Source: Limanda limanda
Taxonomy: Eukaryota > Chordata > Actinopteri > Pleuronectiformes > Pleuronectidae
NCBI RefSeq assembly: GCF_963576545.1
Contig: NC_083646.1
Span: forward strand, 15,911,961-15,975,960
Direction: 5' to 3'
DNA length: 64,000 nucleotides
Of this stretch, positions 47,831 to 59,583 are shown one piece after another. Every line of letters begins with the position of its first letter. Within the stretch, counting starts at the first letter, position 1. Under the pieces are notes generated by a model. It searched no databases. It had not been told where the DNA came from and saw nothing but the letters and a program-made list of their open reading frames with translations. Position numbers and translations under genes: made by a program.

Positions 47831-50800
47831 CACACAATACAAATTCACTGCAAAGCAACAATGAGCTCTAAGCAACTGCAATCATCGAGAGAGCTCTATA
47901 CTGTATATATTCTCTATATTATGGGGATTTCTCCAATCTGAGGAAATGTGCGCATTGGCTTGCGTGTATGTTTCGGACAACCTATGCCTCTGGGGCTGTT
48001 GGGGATGCAGGAGAGTGGTTGCACTTTTTTCAGGTTAGATCAACAGACCCTCAAAATGTCCGTCCATGTCCCTGCCTCAGTTGCTACAAGCAGATGTCTT
48101 TCAACAGTGGATATTGTAGAAAAACACATTTTCTCTAATAATATCTGATTCTGTTGGTATTGTCTAGCAATATATACGTATGATTTATATCCCTAAACCT
48201 AACATGAATCTGTCGGTGTCATTGTCAGACATTCTCGTTCAGATTGTTTCCAGCCTTAGCTTTGTCTGGGACTTGCAGACTATATCCACTTGCTCTTGCA
48301 TCCATCTGTGTGAGCACATGTCAGGGGCGGGCGCAACAAGCTACAGATTGGAAATTGTGGCAGACAACGTTGTTTATCTCACTGAACACGAGGTTCGGGA
48401 ACTAAATTGAAAGACAGGATTATAGAGAAAATCCGGATGGAGATCGGAGAACGTCCCAGACTCAGCCCCCTTTCTCATCTCTTTGAAATTACCCCCCCCC
48501 CCCCCACACACCTTTTTTCTCCCTCGATCATTCTCTTGTCCCTCAATAGCTACTATTCATGGGACAATTGAAAATGCAGGAAGTGAAACCTATTGTCCTA
48601 CGCTGCTGAATCAAACTCAACACCTCCCTCTCAGAAGCAGGATTTTCTCCTGCAGGTTCGGTTTAGGACATTTCCTTGACTCCATGTTGAGAATGGTTCT
48701 GAGATTATGAGGCCATACTGATTCTGGCTTTAGATTAAAGTAAGAAATTCTCAGGTTTGTCCGAGATAAGTCCAGACCAAGTGACTTTCGCAAAAAATCT
48801 GTCTCTGCTTGGAGTTAAAGCAGCTTTTATCTGATACTGGATACTGGTATGATCAGGAGATACAACCTTGGACAGTGCGAAGTGTAGTCCTCTCTGTGTG
48901 CTGCACAGATACACCAAGGTTATCTCTCAACATCAGAAGGAGCCACTGTGCTGCTCCTCTGAAGGTGGGGGCACAAGCTTGAGGGAAAATATTAGCTGTT
49001 CCCAGAGGCAGCTTGTTTCAGATTCAGCCAAACAATCCAGTGGGTGTCGGCTGCAGATACGGACAGAGCACACTGCAACACTGTGACAGGTTTGACGAGT
49101 CTTTGGGGAAAATGAGCATTCAGCATGAATCGCAACTCATGCTGCACACTGTGCATGATTTATGATGCACAGGGATGGTGGCAGGGTTTCTGCAGGTTTC
49201 AACAAGTTCAATCTAAGATCTTTTTAGGACTATGATGAATGACATTCAACACCTAGTTCAAGTAGGACTGATATGAGTCAAAGAGTTACTTACACTTTGC
49301 CATAATTGTAGATAACCCTCGAAACACCTTGTTATCTCACAAACGAGAGACAGTGGGCTTCCACTGTCTTTCCAAAAGACAAGTCGATTGTACTGAGATA
49401 AATTCTGACCAGGTTGGTTTTAGACCGCAGTTCCATGTTGTTCTTGTTTGTACTTTTATTCCAGCGTATATCACTAAGAGGGAACAACAAAACACAAGAG
49501 ACATTACAAGCTGCTGCTAAAACAGTTCTCTCAAAACAATTAACTATGTTAAGCGGTTGTTTAATGCAAATACCGCCATGCTTTAAAATTGCTTAAGACA
49601 CTTAAACACACATTCGACAAAGTATTACATTTTTTTGCCATATTCAAGACCTTCTTTGGGCCTAAAATTGTAATTATTGAACTTGGGAATTCTTTGCAGA
49701 CAGATTGATTGTTGAATTGTTTCTTAATACTGAAAGAAAAATGTGAAGACAGTATTAAAATGCTGAACAACAATGTTGATTCTTGTAGCATCTATTGTGG
49801 TCTGATAACATGTGAAGCTAAATCTGTTATTCCACTTATTATTATGATGTTAAAACTTGCTTTGCGGTAATGCAAGAGTTGAGGTCATTACTTCAGACAC
49901 ACTCACATTAATTCAGACAGGTGCAGTCTATCATTAGTACTCTGGGTTGTATGAGATTTAGAAAGGATTAGAAAAACAAACTCTTACTTAAAAAAGAGGT
50001 GGTTGATTTTCATATGTGTTGTTTGGGCTCAAAAACAGATATAAATCATCCTGTGGAACATTTTCATATCCTGCTTTAGGAAGGCTTCCCCTTTCTATTA
50101 CTGCCTCTAAATAATTTAACACCATTACTACACATTCACATGATGGACACATCATTTCTTTCCGGGTGAAAATCTGCATAATTCCTGCTATTAGCTATCA
50201 AGCAACATAAATAGAATCTGTGTTATGGAATTGTTGTTCATTTAACAAAGACATGAAAAGTCCGACCACATAATGAAGCAAATGAATGGTCGTGTGTAGC
50301 TTTCACAAAAAAATTGATTCATCTTCACTTTGACTGATTAAGCTCAGCACGCAGCTGATGAAAGCAACAGAGCAGAAAATAATTTTCGCAAAACGAACAG
50401 AGGAATGAAAATGATGCTTGGGTGTGGATTTCTATTGTGTTTGTGAGGGGATGATGAAGATCTACATTTATGTCTGTCTCATCTGGAGGTGGGAAAATCC
50501 TTCCCCACATCATTTTATATTGATGAACTATATCCAAGGAAAATAATTTATTTTGCCATGTAAATCCCTGTTAAGATCAGACCTCATAATCCCTTTTCAC
50601 TGAATATTTTCAGAATCGCAGAAAAGAGATTATACTCAGGGAAACAGGTTAGCCAAAATATCACAAACCTTGTTTTTTTAGTTAGAAGTTAGAATAATCC
50701 TTTATACCCGACTCAATTTCAAATATCGCTGTCTGATACTCAGTGTGCAGCATTTGAATATATTTGAGGGAGAAAGCGTTCAGAGAGTCTGTCAGACTCA

Positions 50801-51089
50801 GTGATCTGCCCTCCTTCAGAAAATAAAGCATTGCTGTACGTCTGAATTTTTTCCAAAAAAAAGACAATACTAAATGTTTAAAAATACCTTGCCTTTAAAC
50901 GTAGCCCAGCCAGGGAAAATTGTCCCTGCAAAACATTTGATAGTTTTGGTTTAGAAATTCGTTTTGTGTGATACAGGGTTGGTTAATTATCTACAATCTC
51001 TGACATTCTGAACAAATATTTGTGAGTGCAGGTTTTGCTTCTGCTTTTATGCCTCATCGCTGATAACAGTTATAACCAGAGACATTATG
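47831..51089. other. Anonymous non-coding sequence
   Basis: No supported gene. There is a 14-C run at 48492-48505. Short frames on both strands are without domains. Confidence 0.5.
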
Positions 51090-51360
51090 TTCTCAAGTTG
51101 TCTGTCCCTCCGTCCATCTGTCCGTCCCACTCTCAAGAAAACAACATGTCAGGAAGGTCAGTGTGACCTCGCAAAATGTTTGGGACTTCAACGTCGTATC
51201 TCAAAAATGCTTTGAGGTAACTTCAAATTTGGCACTCACATCCACTCAGCCTAAAAGATGAACTGATTAGATTTTGGTTCTCAAATGTCAGAAGTAAAGG
51301 TCGAGGTGGCCATAACTCTGGAGGTCACATGCTTATTATGACGAAACACATATTTCAGCT
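51090..51360 (+). repeat. Degraded interspersed repeat, second copy of the 9640-9990 family
   Basis: Contains GGAAGGTCAGTGTGACCTCG, ATCTCAAAAATGCTTTGAGG, ACTTCAAATTTGGCACTCAC and GATGAACTGATTAGATTTTGG. These are phrases of a widespread fish repeat of uncertain class, also seen at 9640-9990. Right boundary uncertain. Confidence 0.5.
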
Positions 51361-54300
51361 CATATTTGGAGACAGGGGGATACGCACCGGACAAACCAAT
51401 ATTTCAAATGGCTGAAACATAGAGACAGGTAACCAGTCACATCCACACCACTCGATTTTCTGAGGAGCTGAGGGCACCTGGGGGAAACTCCACAAACTCC
51501 ACCACATGAATCGGACATGAAACTCCACGCAGAAAGACCCCAAAACAGTTGGTTAGGTTCAAACTAATGAACTTGCTGCTGCTCTCTTTAATACTGAATC
51601 TATTTGACTTTTTTTTATTTGTAGTACATGTGCAAAAACGTCACCATAGTTTTCCAATTAAGCTGTGATTTCTGAAGAAAAACCATTTCAAGTTATCACT
51701 GTAATGAGGCTATTAAACCGTGATCATGAGCAAAAATGTTTGACATCTGGATAATGAGAAACTTCAATCATGATTTCCAGATAACGAGATAACCACATCT
51801 GCCCTCCGCCTTGGTGCAGAGCAGAGTAACTCCTGACTCACCGATCATTGACTTAATGACTGATGCACATGATACAGCAACATCTTGTCAAGTTAGAAGA
51901 AACGTTGTCTGTCTTCAATGAAATCAATATCAATAATGAGCATGCTTTCTGTTCCTGTAAATATTCATGCTCTGTCATGTTTGAGCGTCAGGACGCTGAT
52001 GTGAACTGAAACACCTGCATGCAGAGACAGTCAAATGCAATAAAAAACCTTTAGCTTCAAGTAGAAAAGAAACTAAACCTTGTTGAATCACAACATTTTG
52101 TTGATGTGGCACTTTTTCCCCTAAATAAGGCTTGTTCAATTCGCAGACTTTCCTATGCTATGAATAAATAAATACAGTCAAGCTGAAAAGATCATTTTAA
52201 AGTCAATAAGTTGACAGACAGAAAACTGTCTTTTAAATTTAATTTAAAAATGCCGTGCTGTTAATACTCAATTCAGTGCTATTGAGGATTTAATTGCCTG
52301 TTCCGTGTTATTAATTTGCTTAATTCGCAGTCATTTCGGTAATTTTTTAATACTGTACCCACAATGACTCTGATGATTATAAGTGTTGCGGCTCTTAGTT
52401 ATTTCTCTATGAAAGGAGAACATCATGAATTACCCGCGATCACTGAGATGATCGTGTCGATAAAATCGCCATTTAACAGAAATAGAAATATTGAGCTGGA
52501 CTTAATAGAACAAGTAACAATGCTGGTTCTTACTCTATATGGTAACTCCATGGATCATCTGAGGCTGACTCACTGAGGTTCAAGCAAAATGACATGATGT
52601 TTTATTTGAGGGTATAGGGTTTCAGTTCTTTTTTTTTGGGTGCTGCCTCAATCATTTAGACATCAGGGTCATAATGATAAGCCCTTAATAGGGCTCTTGT
52701 TTTAAAACAAATCATTCAAATGTTAAAAAGTCAAGTCACAGCAGGATTTTTTCTACAAACACATGGAGTTAATGTTAGCTTAATTAGCCTACAATAACAA
52801 ATGTCAATTTATGCAAAGGTCAACTTATGTTAGGAAGTAGTTTTTTCATTCCAAACTGACCAAAACAATGGTATTGTGGCTAAATCTAACTAGCCGAGAT
52901 TAACTTTAACCATGATGTTTTCTGTAGGATTTCTGCTGTGGCTGAGCTATTTCAGGAGACGCTCCGATGGGTCATATAGTGTAGGGAATAACAACCTATA
53001 TAGTCATTCAGGCAGGGAGAGTTGTTGTGGAAAATGTTATTCTGAAAGCAAACATTCAGTTCAAAATTCTCTGGAGGATATACGTAGCTAGAAGATATCC
53101 TACACAGCCAATAAAATCATAAAGGAAAACAGTATTTCACAAATATAAGACTGTGAGTCAGGAAATGTAAATAAAAGAGCATTTCCTCAACTCTAGGGTT
53201 ACTGCACTTCCAGGGTGAGGAAATAGAATCATTAATGGATTTACATTCGCCAAAGCCTCATTAGTGTGAACACCTCCTTTAATGATATCCACATCCGACT
53301 GTACGCAGCACAAACATACCAAAATAGAAGTGCCGGCATACAGGCGATAGGAGGGTGCATAGGAGCTGCATGAGCATGTGTGTGATGTTGAGAGAGAGCA
53401 GGCAGAGGAGTCATTCTGATCGCTCTCTACTATCTCCCAGCCCCTATTCCCTTGACATTATACTCCCAAGATTCCTCCGTGCTTTATGTGAAATATGTTG
53501 CCTCTTTGAAAGATCAACAGAATAGACCCTTGATGACATTAATAAGGCCTCTGCAACTGCGGAGCAGACACAACAGCAGCAGGAGGAGTGGAAAAGCAAT
53601 TTCTCTCCTGATGTTTGTGCTCTCACAGCGCCCCGGGTGGTCAATATGTGAGAAAGCTCTTCCTGCTTATGCGGGTGTTTGCAGGGGGGAGGAATCAGTA
53701 AACAGCAACTAATAGGTGAGCCTACAACCACCCTGAGCACACACAGGAAACAACTTTAAGATGTGAATGCTTTTCCATGAAGTACCATGCTATAAAACAG
53801 GGCAAGGTTGTTGCTTTCTTTATGAGGATTTGCTTTTTGGGAGATTTTGTTAACGAAATATCATCTAATGGCACAGCACATGCTCTATTGCCGACCATAA
53901 CGCTGAAATGGCTGATGTATGTCGTTGGAGCACACTACAAAGCACAGCGATGATTGTGGGCTTCAATATAACAGCCATTTCTAAGTTAAATTTCCACCCC
54001 CTTAGGCTGTGAACGTCCAGACCCGGCTCCTCATTTTCAGAGAGAGAAAAATAACAATGCCAGTGTATGCTCTCGCGCAAATAAAGTACATTTGTTTGGC
54101 TCCTCATTTCCATGCATTTGTCTGGGTCTGGGAGAGACGATGATATATTTGTTGACTTCCAAATGAGTTTCGCGAGAGCACTCTTCATTTCGTAATAAAA
54201 TCTAGTGCACAGCTGAGGATTGTAGCTCGCATAATGGTCCACAAGCTGTCAGAACGGCACAACATGGTTGATGCATGAGAAACTTCCTCTGTCTGCTGAT

Positions 54301-56195
54301 GTACTAAGAAATATAAGCAACCTCCCATTGGCGTTAAGTAAAAATAATAAAGGGTGTTTGAATCTGATTCTACCTTGCACATCCTGGTGGAGTGGGGTGC
54401 AGCGGCAGCGACTACTTAAAAGCTGCATTTTGAGTGGTTGTCATTCCGCACTGGGGTTCCTTAATTAATTTAGGCTTTGAATATTGACAGCAAGGAATGA
54501 CCCACTGTGCTGAGAGAGAGAAACACCACATTATCATTAACGCACAAAAACAACAGCGCCGTTGAACCGCCGTTCCCCTGCAGGACTGTGCTGTCTTCCA
54601 CAGATGGGTCCAATGTCTGTTCAAAATGAAGCGAGCTGGCTATACCCCTGCTATAATGGGCCTTATCTGACAGAAGGATTAGTGTTCAGCAGAGCAAAAA
54701 CACCATTTAGCCATGGTCAGCTGGGAGGGCACTAGAAACCCCTGTGAGATGCATTGGCTTTGTGCTCTCTCAGCAAATGAAAGGAAACAGGGGAGCTGTA
54801 TCTTTGCCTCATTACTGCAGAATGCATTTAAAGGAATCAAGAAGAACTGGGTGAACACAAATAACCTGCAGGGCTCAGAAAATGCACAAAAGGGGGACAA
54901 CAGCGGAGGTGAAACCTTTCTTGCATTGGGATTAGAATTAGTAGATCACAAGAAACCATGTAGACGTACTTTTTCATTGGTTTTTAGGCTGCCATCTAAA
55001 AACCATGATGTAGCCATACTGAAAAAGAAAAGAGAGAATAATTGAATGTTGCCAGAATAAAGTACAGATTGAAAAGAAAGTCGTTCAATTACAGAAAGAA
55101 GGTCATATTATGACAAGGGAACCTTTTGTTAGAAAACAGAAGTAATTTCCTCCAATTCTTTGGGATTCTTTCTGAGAATGTGGTTTCTATGCATAATATT
55201 TAATATTTTGTCATTTGTGAAACCTACACTGAAACATGAATACAGAAGATGCTCCACATTTACATTTACTACACAGTTTATCTTCTAATATTCCGCGTCT
55301 TATTCTTGTAATATAATTACATTTTTCTTGTTCGATATTCTTATCTTTATACGACACTAATATTTAATGGTTTATAACTAAAAAATATCTCACAGAGGAG
55401 TTGAAATATCTTTAATTTATCTACGTTTCCGCTGCGCTCTTTTTGTGGGCCTCTCTCATGGATCAGTGGTTTATCTTTTGTTCTACTTCAGAGAATCGTT
55501 GCCATTAAACGTCATCCCGTGGTAATTTGCTGGAATATTTGAAAATGACACAGTGTGACTCATAGTGTTTGATCAAGCTCCTGAACCTGCTGTGTGGAGA
55601 GAAAAATAGATAAAGGCCCTGAGCTAACCTCGTCTTGCTGAGTGGTGGGAATGATTTCTCCCCAAAACATTAACTCCTGCACTAATTAGAAACTAAAAGG
55701 AAGGAGACACAGTACGACACGGCTCCCACAGGAATCACATTCAGGTGTTATCCGACAAGCACTCATATGAACTTATATATCAAAAACAATTACAAATGCT
55801 TTGATCAGGCCGCTGTTTCCATGGAAAAAATTTACATCAGGCACTTGAATATAAAGCCAAAGCAGGATTCCGGTCACTCTAAAAAAAGGAGTATCCGTCA
55901 CAAACAGTGTTGTACTTATTGGTGTGGAACTGACAACTTGGTGTTGCAGCTGCTGCTTCTTTGACCCCAGCGCTGGCGTTGTCTTTAGACTGAGCAGCAT
56001 GTGATTCATCTTCACATGTTGCCCTTTGCCTCTTCTCTAGGAGGGGATCTGCACAGTCCACCAAGCTGTGAAGATAAAAAAGCACTTTGTTTTTCAAAGA
56101 GGAAAGAATTTACTGCACAGAAATAACTGGCAATCGCTGTGGGGCTACATCTTTATTACAAGGGAAGGACGTGCTTCTGTTTAAACTCACTTTAA
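51361..56195. other. Anonymous non-coding sequence, possibly with conserved elements
   Basis: No supported gene. The block at 52240-52580 and the stretches near 53220-53300 and 53870-54210 have balanced composition and few simple repeats, the texture often seen in conserved non-coding elements. That is an impression, not evidence. Frames up to 125 codons here show no domain. Confidence 0.4.
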
Positions 56196-56505
56196 CCCTT
56201 TGATACACATGCTATGCAAACCCCTTCTAAGGCACAACATAGGTCAAAAATGACCCGTATTGACCTACAATGTTATTTCATGCACGGCTGAATGTTTCTT
56301 TGATATATTTTTGGAAATCAATTTATTTCATCATTTAATATTCAAAGTATTCATTAAATATCTTGTTTTTGATAACCACAAATCATTATTTTCATTTTAT
56401 CTTTCTCAATTTATGAACTAAAATATTTTTTAGTTTACACATGGGTCAAAAATGACCTAGCAATGCAAGTGTGATAAAAAAAAGACATACTGTAATAATG
56501 ATTTC

Positions 56506-56822
56506 GTTAAAAAAGCAGCATGAAAACGGACAACCTTTCTGCCGTTAAAAAGCGGCATGAAAACGGACAACTTTTCTGCCGTTAAAAAGCGGCATAAAAA
56601 CGGACAACTTTTCTGCCGTTAAAAAGCGGCATGAAAACGGACAACTTTTTTGCCGTTAAAAAGCGGCATAAAAATGGACAACTTTTCTGCCGTTAAAAAG
56701 CGGCATAAAAATGGACAACTTTTCTGCCGTTAAAAAGCGGCATGAAAACGGACAACTTTTCGGGCGTTAAAAAGCGGCATGAAAACGGAAAACTTTTCAG
56801 GTGTAAAAAGCGGCATACAAAC
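56506..56822. repeat. 37-bp minisatellite, about 8.5 units
   Basis: Unit starts (GTTAAAAAGCGGCAT...) fall at 56506, 56544, 56581, 56618, 56655, 56692, 56729, 56766 and 56803, an exact 37-bp period after a 38-bp first unit. The unit core is AAGCGGCATGAAAACGGACA followed by ACTTTTCTGCC. Units vary at a few positions (ATG/ATA, ACGG/ATGG), and the last two diverge most. GCCG and CGGC flank TTAAAAAG at each junction, so each junction can form a small hairpin. The array sits where the body of the transposase should be. Confidence 0.95.
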
Positions 56823-56968
56823 CTATCTAGGAGAGCTTGATTTCTAGACACGCCCACAACTCCAGCTTGACCCTGTGGCACATAGTCTAGGTCATCAGCA
56901 TCAGAGATGTCAGTATCAGAATCAGGATTAAGAATTGCTTCATCTTCATCCTGTTCTTCATTTAGCAT
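56823..56968 (-). pseudogene. piggyBac-like transposase N-terminal remnant
   Basis: From the ATG at 56966-56968 the minus strand reads an acidic stretch of about 48 residues, including DSDTDISDADDLDYVP, before running into the 37-bp minisatellite. Acidic, Asp/Ser-rich N-termini are typical of piggyBac-derived transposases, and the TTAA/CCC terminus nearby supports the call. None of the catalytic DDD core is present. To the right a GTAAGT splice-donor-like site (complement of 57201-57206) could end a non-coding first exon, with an acceptor just upstream of this ATG. That gene structure is inference. Confidence 0.5.
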
Positions 56969-57254
56969 CTCTATGACCTGTGACCTATGTCATGTTGACC
57001 TAGCTATCGTTAGCTAGAATTGACCTAGCTTACATAAGCTTACATTAGCTAGCTAAAAGAGAATATGTTAACAGCTAGCTAATAATATTGGACATATTTC
57101 TCTTTCCCACCAGTAGAGGGAATAATGTTCAAATGTAATGTGCAGTTATCTTTTCACAAGATATAAAATATTTTCTTAGGTAAAACAATTGTAAAATAAG
57201 ACTTACATGAATCAGGTGTGCAAAAGCAACCGTTTAGTTCTGACAAGTAGTTCT

Positions 57255-57912
57255 TGTAGTGTTCTCGTGCAGTGTGTTGTAACTCTGACTTAACACCGAG
57301 TTAAACCGTAGCCAATGAAGACAGAGTCGTAGCAAGGTTGACCATTTACTGTCACAATTCCTCATTGACAGACGGTGAAAACTGCAAATAAAAGAATACA
57401 AAAATACTGAATGTACATTTGACTAAACAGCATGTTGTACATAGTTGTAAATAATAATATAAACTGTCTAACACTGTATGAAGACATTCTGATGCCGATT
57501 GCATTGATTTTAGTTTGTACACAATTGCTAACCAAAACGTTTTTAACAACACATCAAACGTTATTTTTAACTAAATCCACTCTAATATATTATCTTAAAC
57601 ATGTCTTCCATTGATTAAACAAACTTACGGCATTGCCTCTTAGATGCTTTCATGTGGATGCTAGCGGATTACAATCAGAAGATGCACATGTCTGCCATTC
57701 TTTCTACAGAGGTAAGATTTTTAACAGGAAATGACGTCACAGGAAGTGACTAAACCGGAAGTGACATAATCGCAAACCTAAAACGGCAAATAATATGAAT
57801 TTATACATTGGCTTATTTTAACTGTAAAGTAATTATTCACATCCGTTTTTACATATACATATTTAAGAAATCAATGTAAGAATATTAAATGAGTGCCAGG
57901 AGAGACAACACA
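57255..57912 (-). repeat. 3' LTR of the BEL/Pao element
   Basis: On the plus strand it begins TGTAGTGTTCTCG and ends CAACACA; on the minus strand it therefore runs TGTGTTG...CACTACA, with short TG/CA termini. The left edge is set by the point where identity with the second LTR starts. The right edge is set by the adjacent purine tract (ACGGGGAG on the minus strand, complement of 57913-57920), which is the likely polypurine tract. The element-sense 5' part of this LTR carries a CRE and ETS-type sites (57727-57765). Confidence 0.85.
57727..57765. promoter_or_regulatory. CRE and ETS-type sites in the LTR
   Basis: A perfect palindromic CRE, TGACGTCA (57732-57739), is followed by CAGGAAGTGAC (57740-57750) and CCGGAAGTGAC (57755-57765), a near-repeat of an ETS-type core. 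They lie about 150-185 bases inside the LTR in element orientation, where a U3 enhancer is expected. Function is inferred from motif and position. Confidence 0.5.
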
Positions 57913-57920
57913 CTCCCCGT
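57913..57920 (-). promoter_or_regulatory. Probable polypurine tract
   Basis: The minus strand reads ACGGGGAG immediately before the TG of the LTR. A purine run at this position primes plus-strand synthesis in LTR retrotransposons. It is short, so the exact extent is uncertain. Confidence 0.55.
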
Positions 57921-57975
57921 CTGACCTATGTGAGGTCACTTAGAACTTGTACCGGTCTTGAACATTGTCTTTAGA

Positions 57976-59583
57976 TCAGTCTTCAGGAAAAAGCAGAACA
58001 ATCTCTGCAGTCGGCTGGAGAAAGGTTTTAACATTGCCTTGGTCAGTTGTTTTCACTTCGACCTTCCTTACATGCCCATCTTTCCCAGGGAATGTGGCAT
58101 TGACTCTGGCCATAGGCCAGTTGTTGCGAGCGGCCTGCTTGTCCCTGAGCAGAACCAGATCTCCAACCTGAAGGTTTCTGCGGGGCACTGTCCACTTCTG
58201 TCTGTGCTGCAAGGAAGGTAAGTATTCACGGCTCCAGCGGGTCCAGAACTGGTTTGCGAGGGCCTGGACTTGTCTCCATTGCTTTGTGTACAGATCCTTG
58301 TCGGAAAAGTCTCCAGGAGGAGGTGTAACTCCCGACTTCTGTGTGAGGATCATGGACGGAGAAAGTATGAAAGGTTTCTCGGGATCTGTAGACACAGGTA
58401 AGAGTGGGCGTGCATTCATAATCGCCGTGACTTCCGCCATTAGTGTGCAAAGCACTTCATGGGTCAAGCAGGTGTTTTGCTGTTGGAGCATTGAGTCGAG
58501 GATTCTTCTGGCAACGCCAATCATACGCTCCCAGGAACCTCCCATATGAGAGGCGTGCGGGGGGTTGAATTCCCAGCTACATCCTTGTTCGCTGAGGTAC
58601 CTTTGTACTGATTTGTCCATCCCAAGCTCCTTGCTTGCTCCAACGAAATTGGTGCCGCAATCAGATCTTAGCTGTTTAGCTGGGCCTCTGAGTGCGAAGA
58701 AACGTCTGAGGGCATTTATACAACTGGATGTGTCCATAGATTCAATTACTTCGATGTGAACAGCTCTGGAACTCATACAACTGAACATGATGGCCCAACG
58801 CTTGCTCTCTGCCTGTCCTCCTCTGGTGCGTCTGATTGTAACAGACCAGGGCCCAAATACATCGAGGCCCACATATGTGAAAGGAGGGCAGATTTCAAGA
58901 CGTTCTGAAGGCAGGTCTGCCATCTTTTGTTCCTCCAGCTTCCCGCGTAGCTTGCGACAGGTTACGCATTTGTGGATTACTGAGTTAATGAGCTTCTTGC
59001 CTCCCAAGAGCCACAGTCCTGCTGCCCTAATCGCTCCTTCCGTCAGGTGACGGCCTTGGTGTCTCACCTGCTCATGGTGATGCCGTGTGAGCAGTAGGGA
59101 AATGTGGCTTCCTTTGGGCAGAACTATTGGGTTCTTCTCTGCGGTAGCAAGATGAGAGTGCTTTAGTCGCCCTCCAACGCAGATGAGGTCATCCTCCAAG
59201 ATTGGGTTGAGTGTCCTCAGAGGACTGTTCTTTGGTATGGTTTTGTTGGCATGGAGAACTGCCAGTTCTTTTGCCAGGACTGTTTTCTGAGCTGCTTTAA
59301 AGATAACTTTCCTTGCTTGTGCCATTTCGTCTAGAGTCCGAGGTAAGTTACATTTATGCCAGCCTTTGCACCTGCTGTCTTGGTTTGAATGTTTGCAGGA
59401 TCTTGCCATGTGCACGAGGAATGCAATTCCTCTTACCAGTGAAGTAAAGGTGGAGAAGCGCTCGAAACGACCAGAGGTGAGTATTGATTCCTCCAGGTAA
59501 GTAGCTGAAGTTTGTACCTGTGGTCGGATTTCGGAGTCTTTTTCAGGGTCGAATAACCTGAATCTCTCAGCTGTCTGCGTTTT
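57976..59583 (-). pseudogene. BEL/Pao pol, integrase part
   Basis: This is an open frame of about 535 codons continuing the RNase H frame after the in-frame TAG at 59584-59586; an internal ATG is at 59413-59415. It encodes the integrase. A zinc-binding HHCC-type segment lies around 58940-59090 (HHHEQVRHQGRHL ... CVTCRKLRG). The core catalytic residues follow as GLDVFGPW (near 58865), RSDCGTNF (near 58665) and GGSWERM (near 58535), giving D, D and E with 43 residues between the second D and the E. The C-terminal region (RRNLQVGDLVLLRDKQAARN, about 58130-58190) matches the conserved tail of BEL/Pao integrases and ends at a stop at 57976-57978. The integrase itself has no lesion. It is called a pseudogene only because it is separated from the rest of pol by the TAG. 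Confidence 0.9.

Larger units (their letters stand above)
56192..57254 (-). mobile_element. piggyBac-like DNA transposon, left part, internally rearranged
   Basis: A TTAA tetranucleotide (56192-56195) is followed by CCCTTTGATACACATGC, the pattern of a piggyBac-family terminus (TTAA target, CCC start). Inside are the palindrome GGTCAAAAATGACC (56242-56255 and 56444-56457), a 37-bp minisatellite, and on the minus strand an acidic ORF start like that of piggyBac-derived transposases. The transposase would read leftward, so the other terminus should lie to the right. It is not reached before the BEL/Pao LTR begins at 57255. The simplest reading is that the retrotransposon inserted into this element and the rest lies beyond the window. 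Confidence 0.6.

Noticed and set aside
52364..52576. 70-codon plus-strand frame
   Set aside because: No domain, no splice context, and length is within chance expectation.
56506..56822. CRISPR-like array of 37-bp repeats
   Set aside because: The repeats are directly adjacent with no unique spacers, and the context is a eukaryotic transposon. It is a minisatellite.
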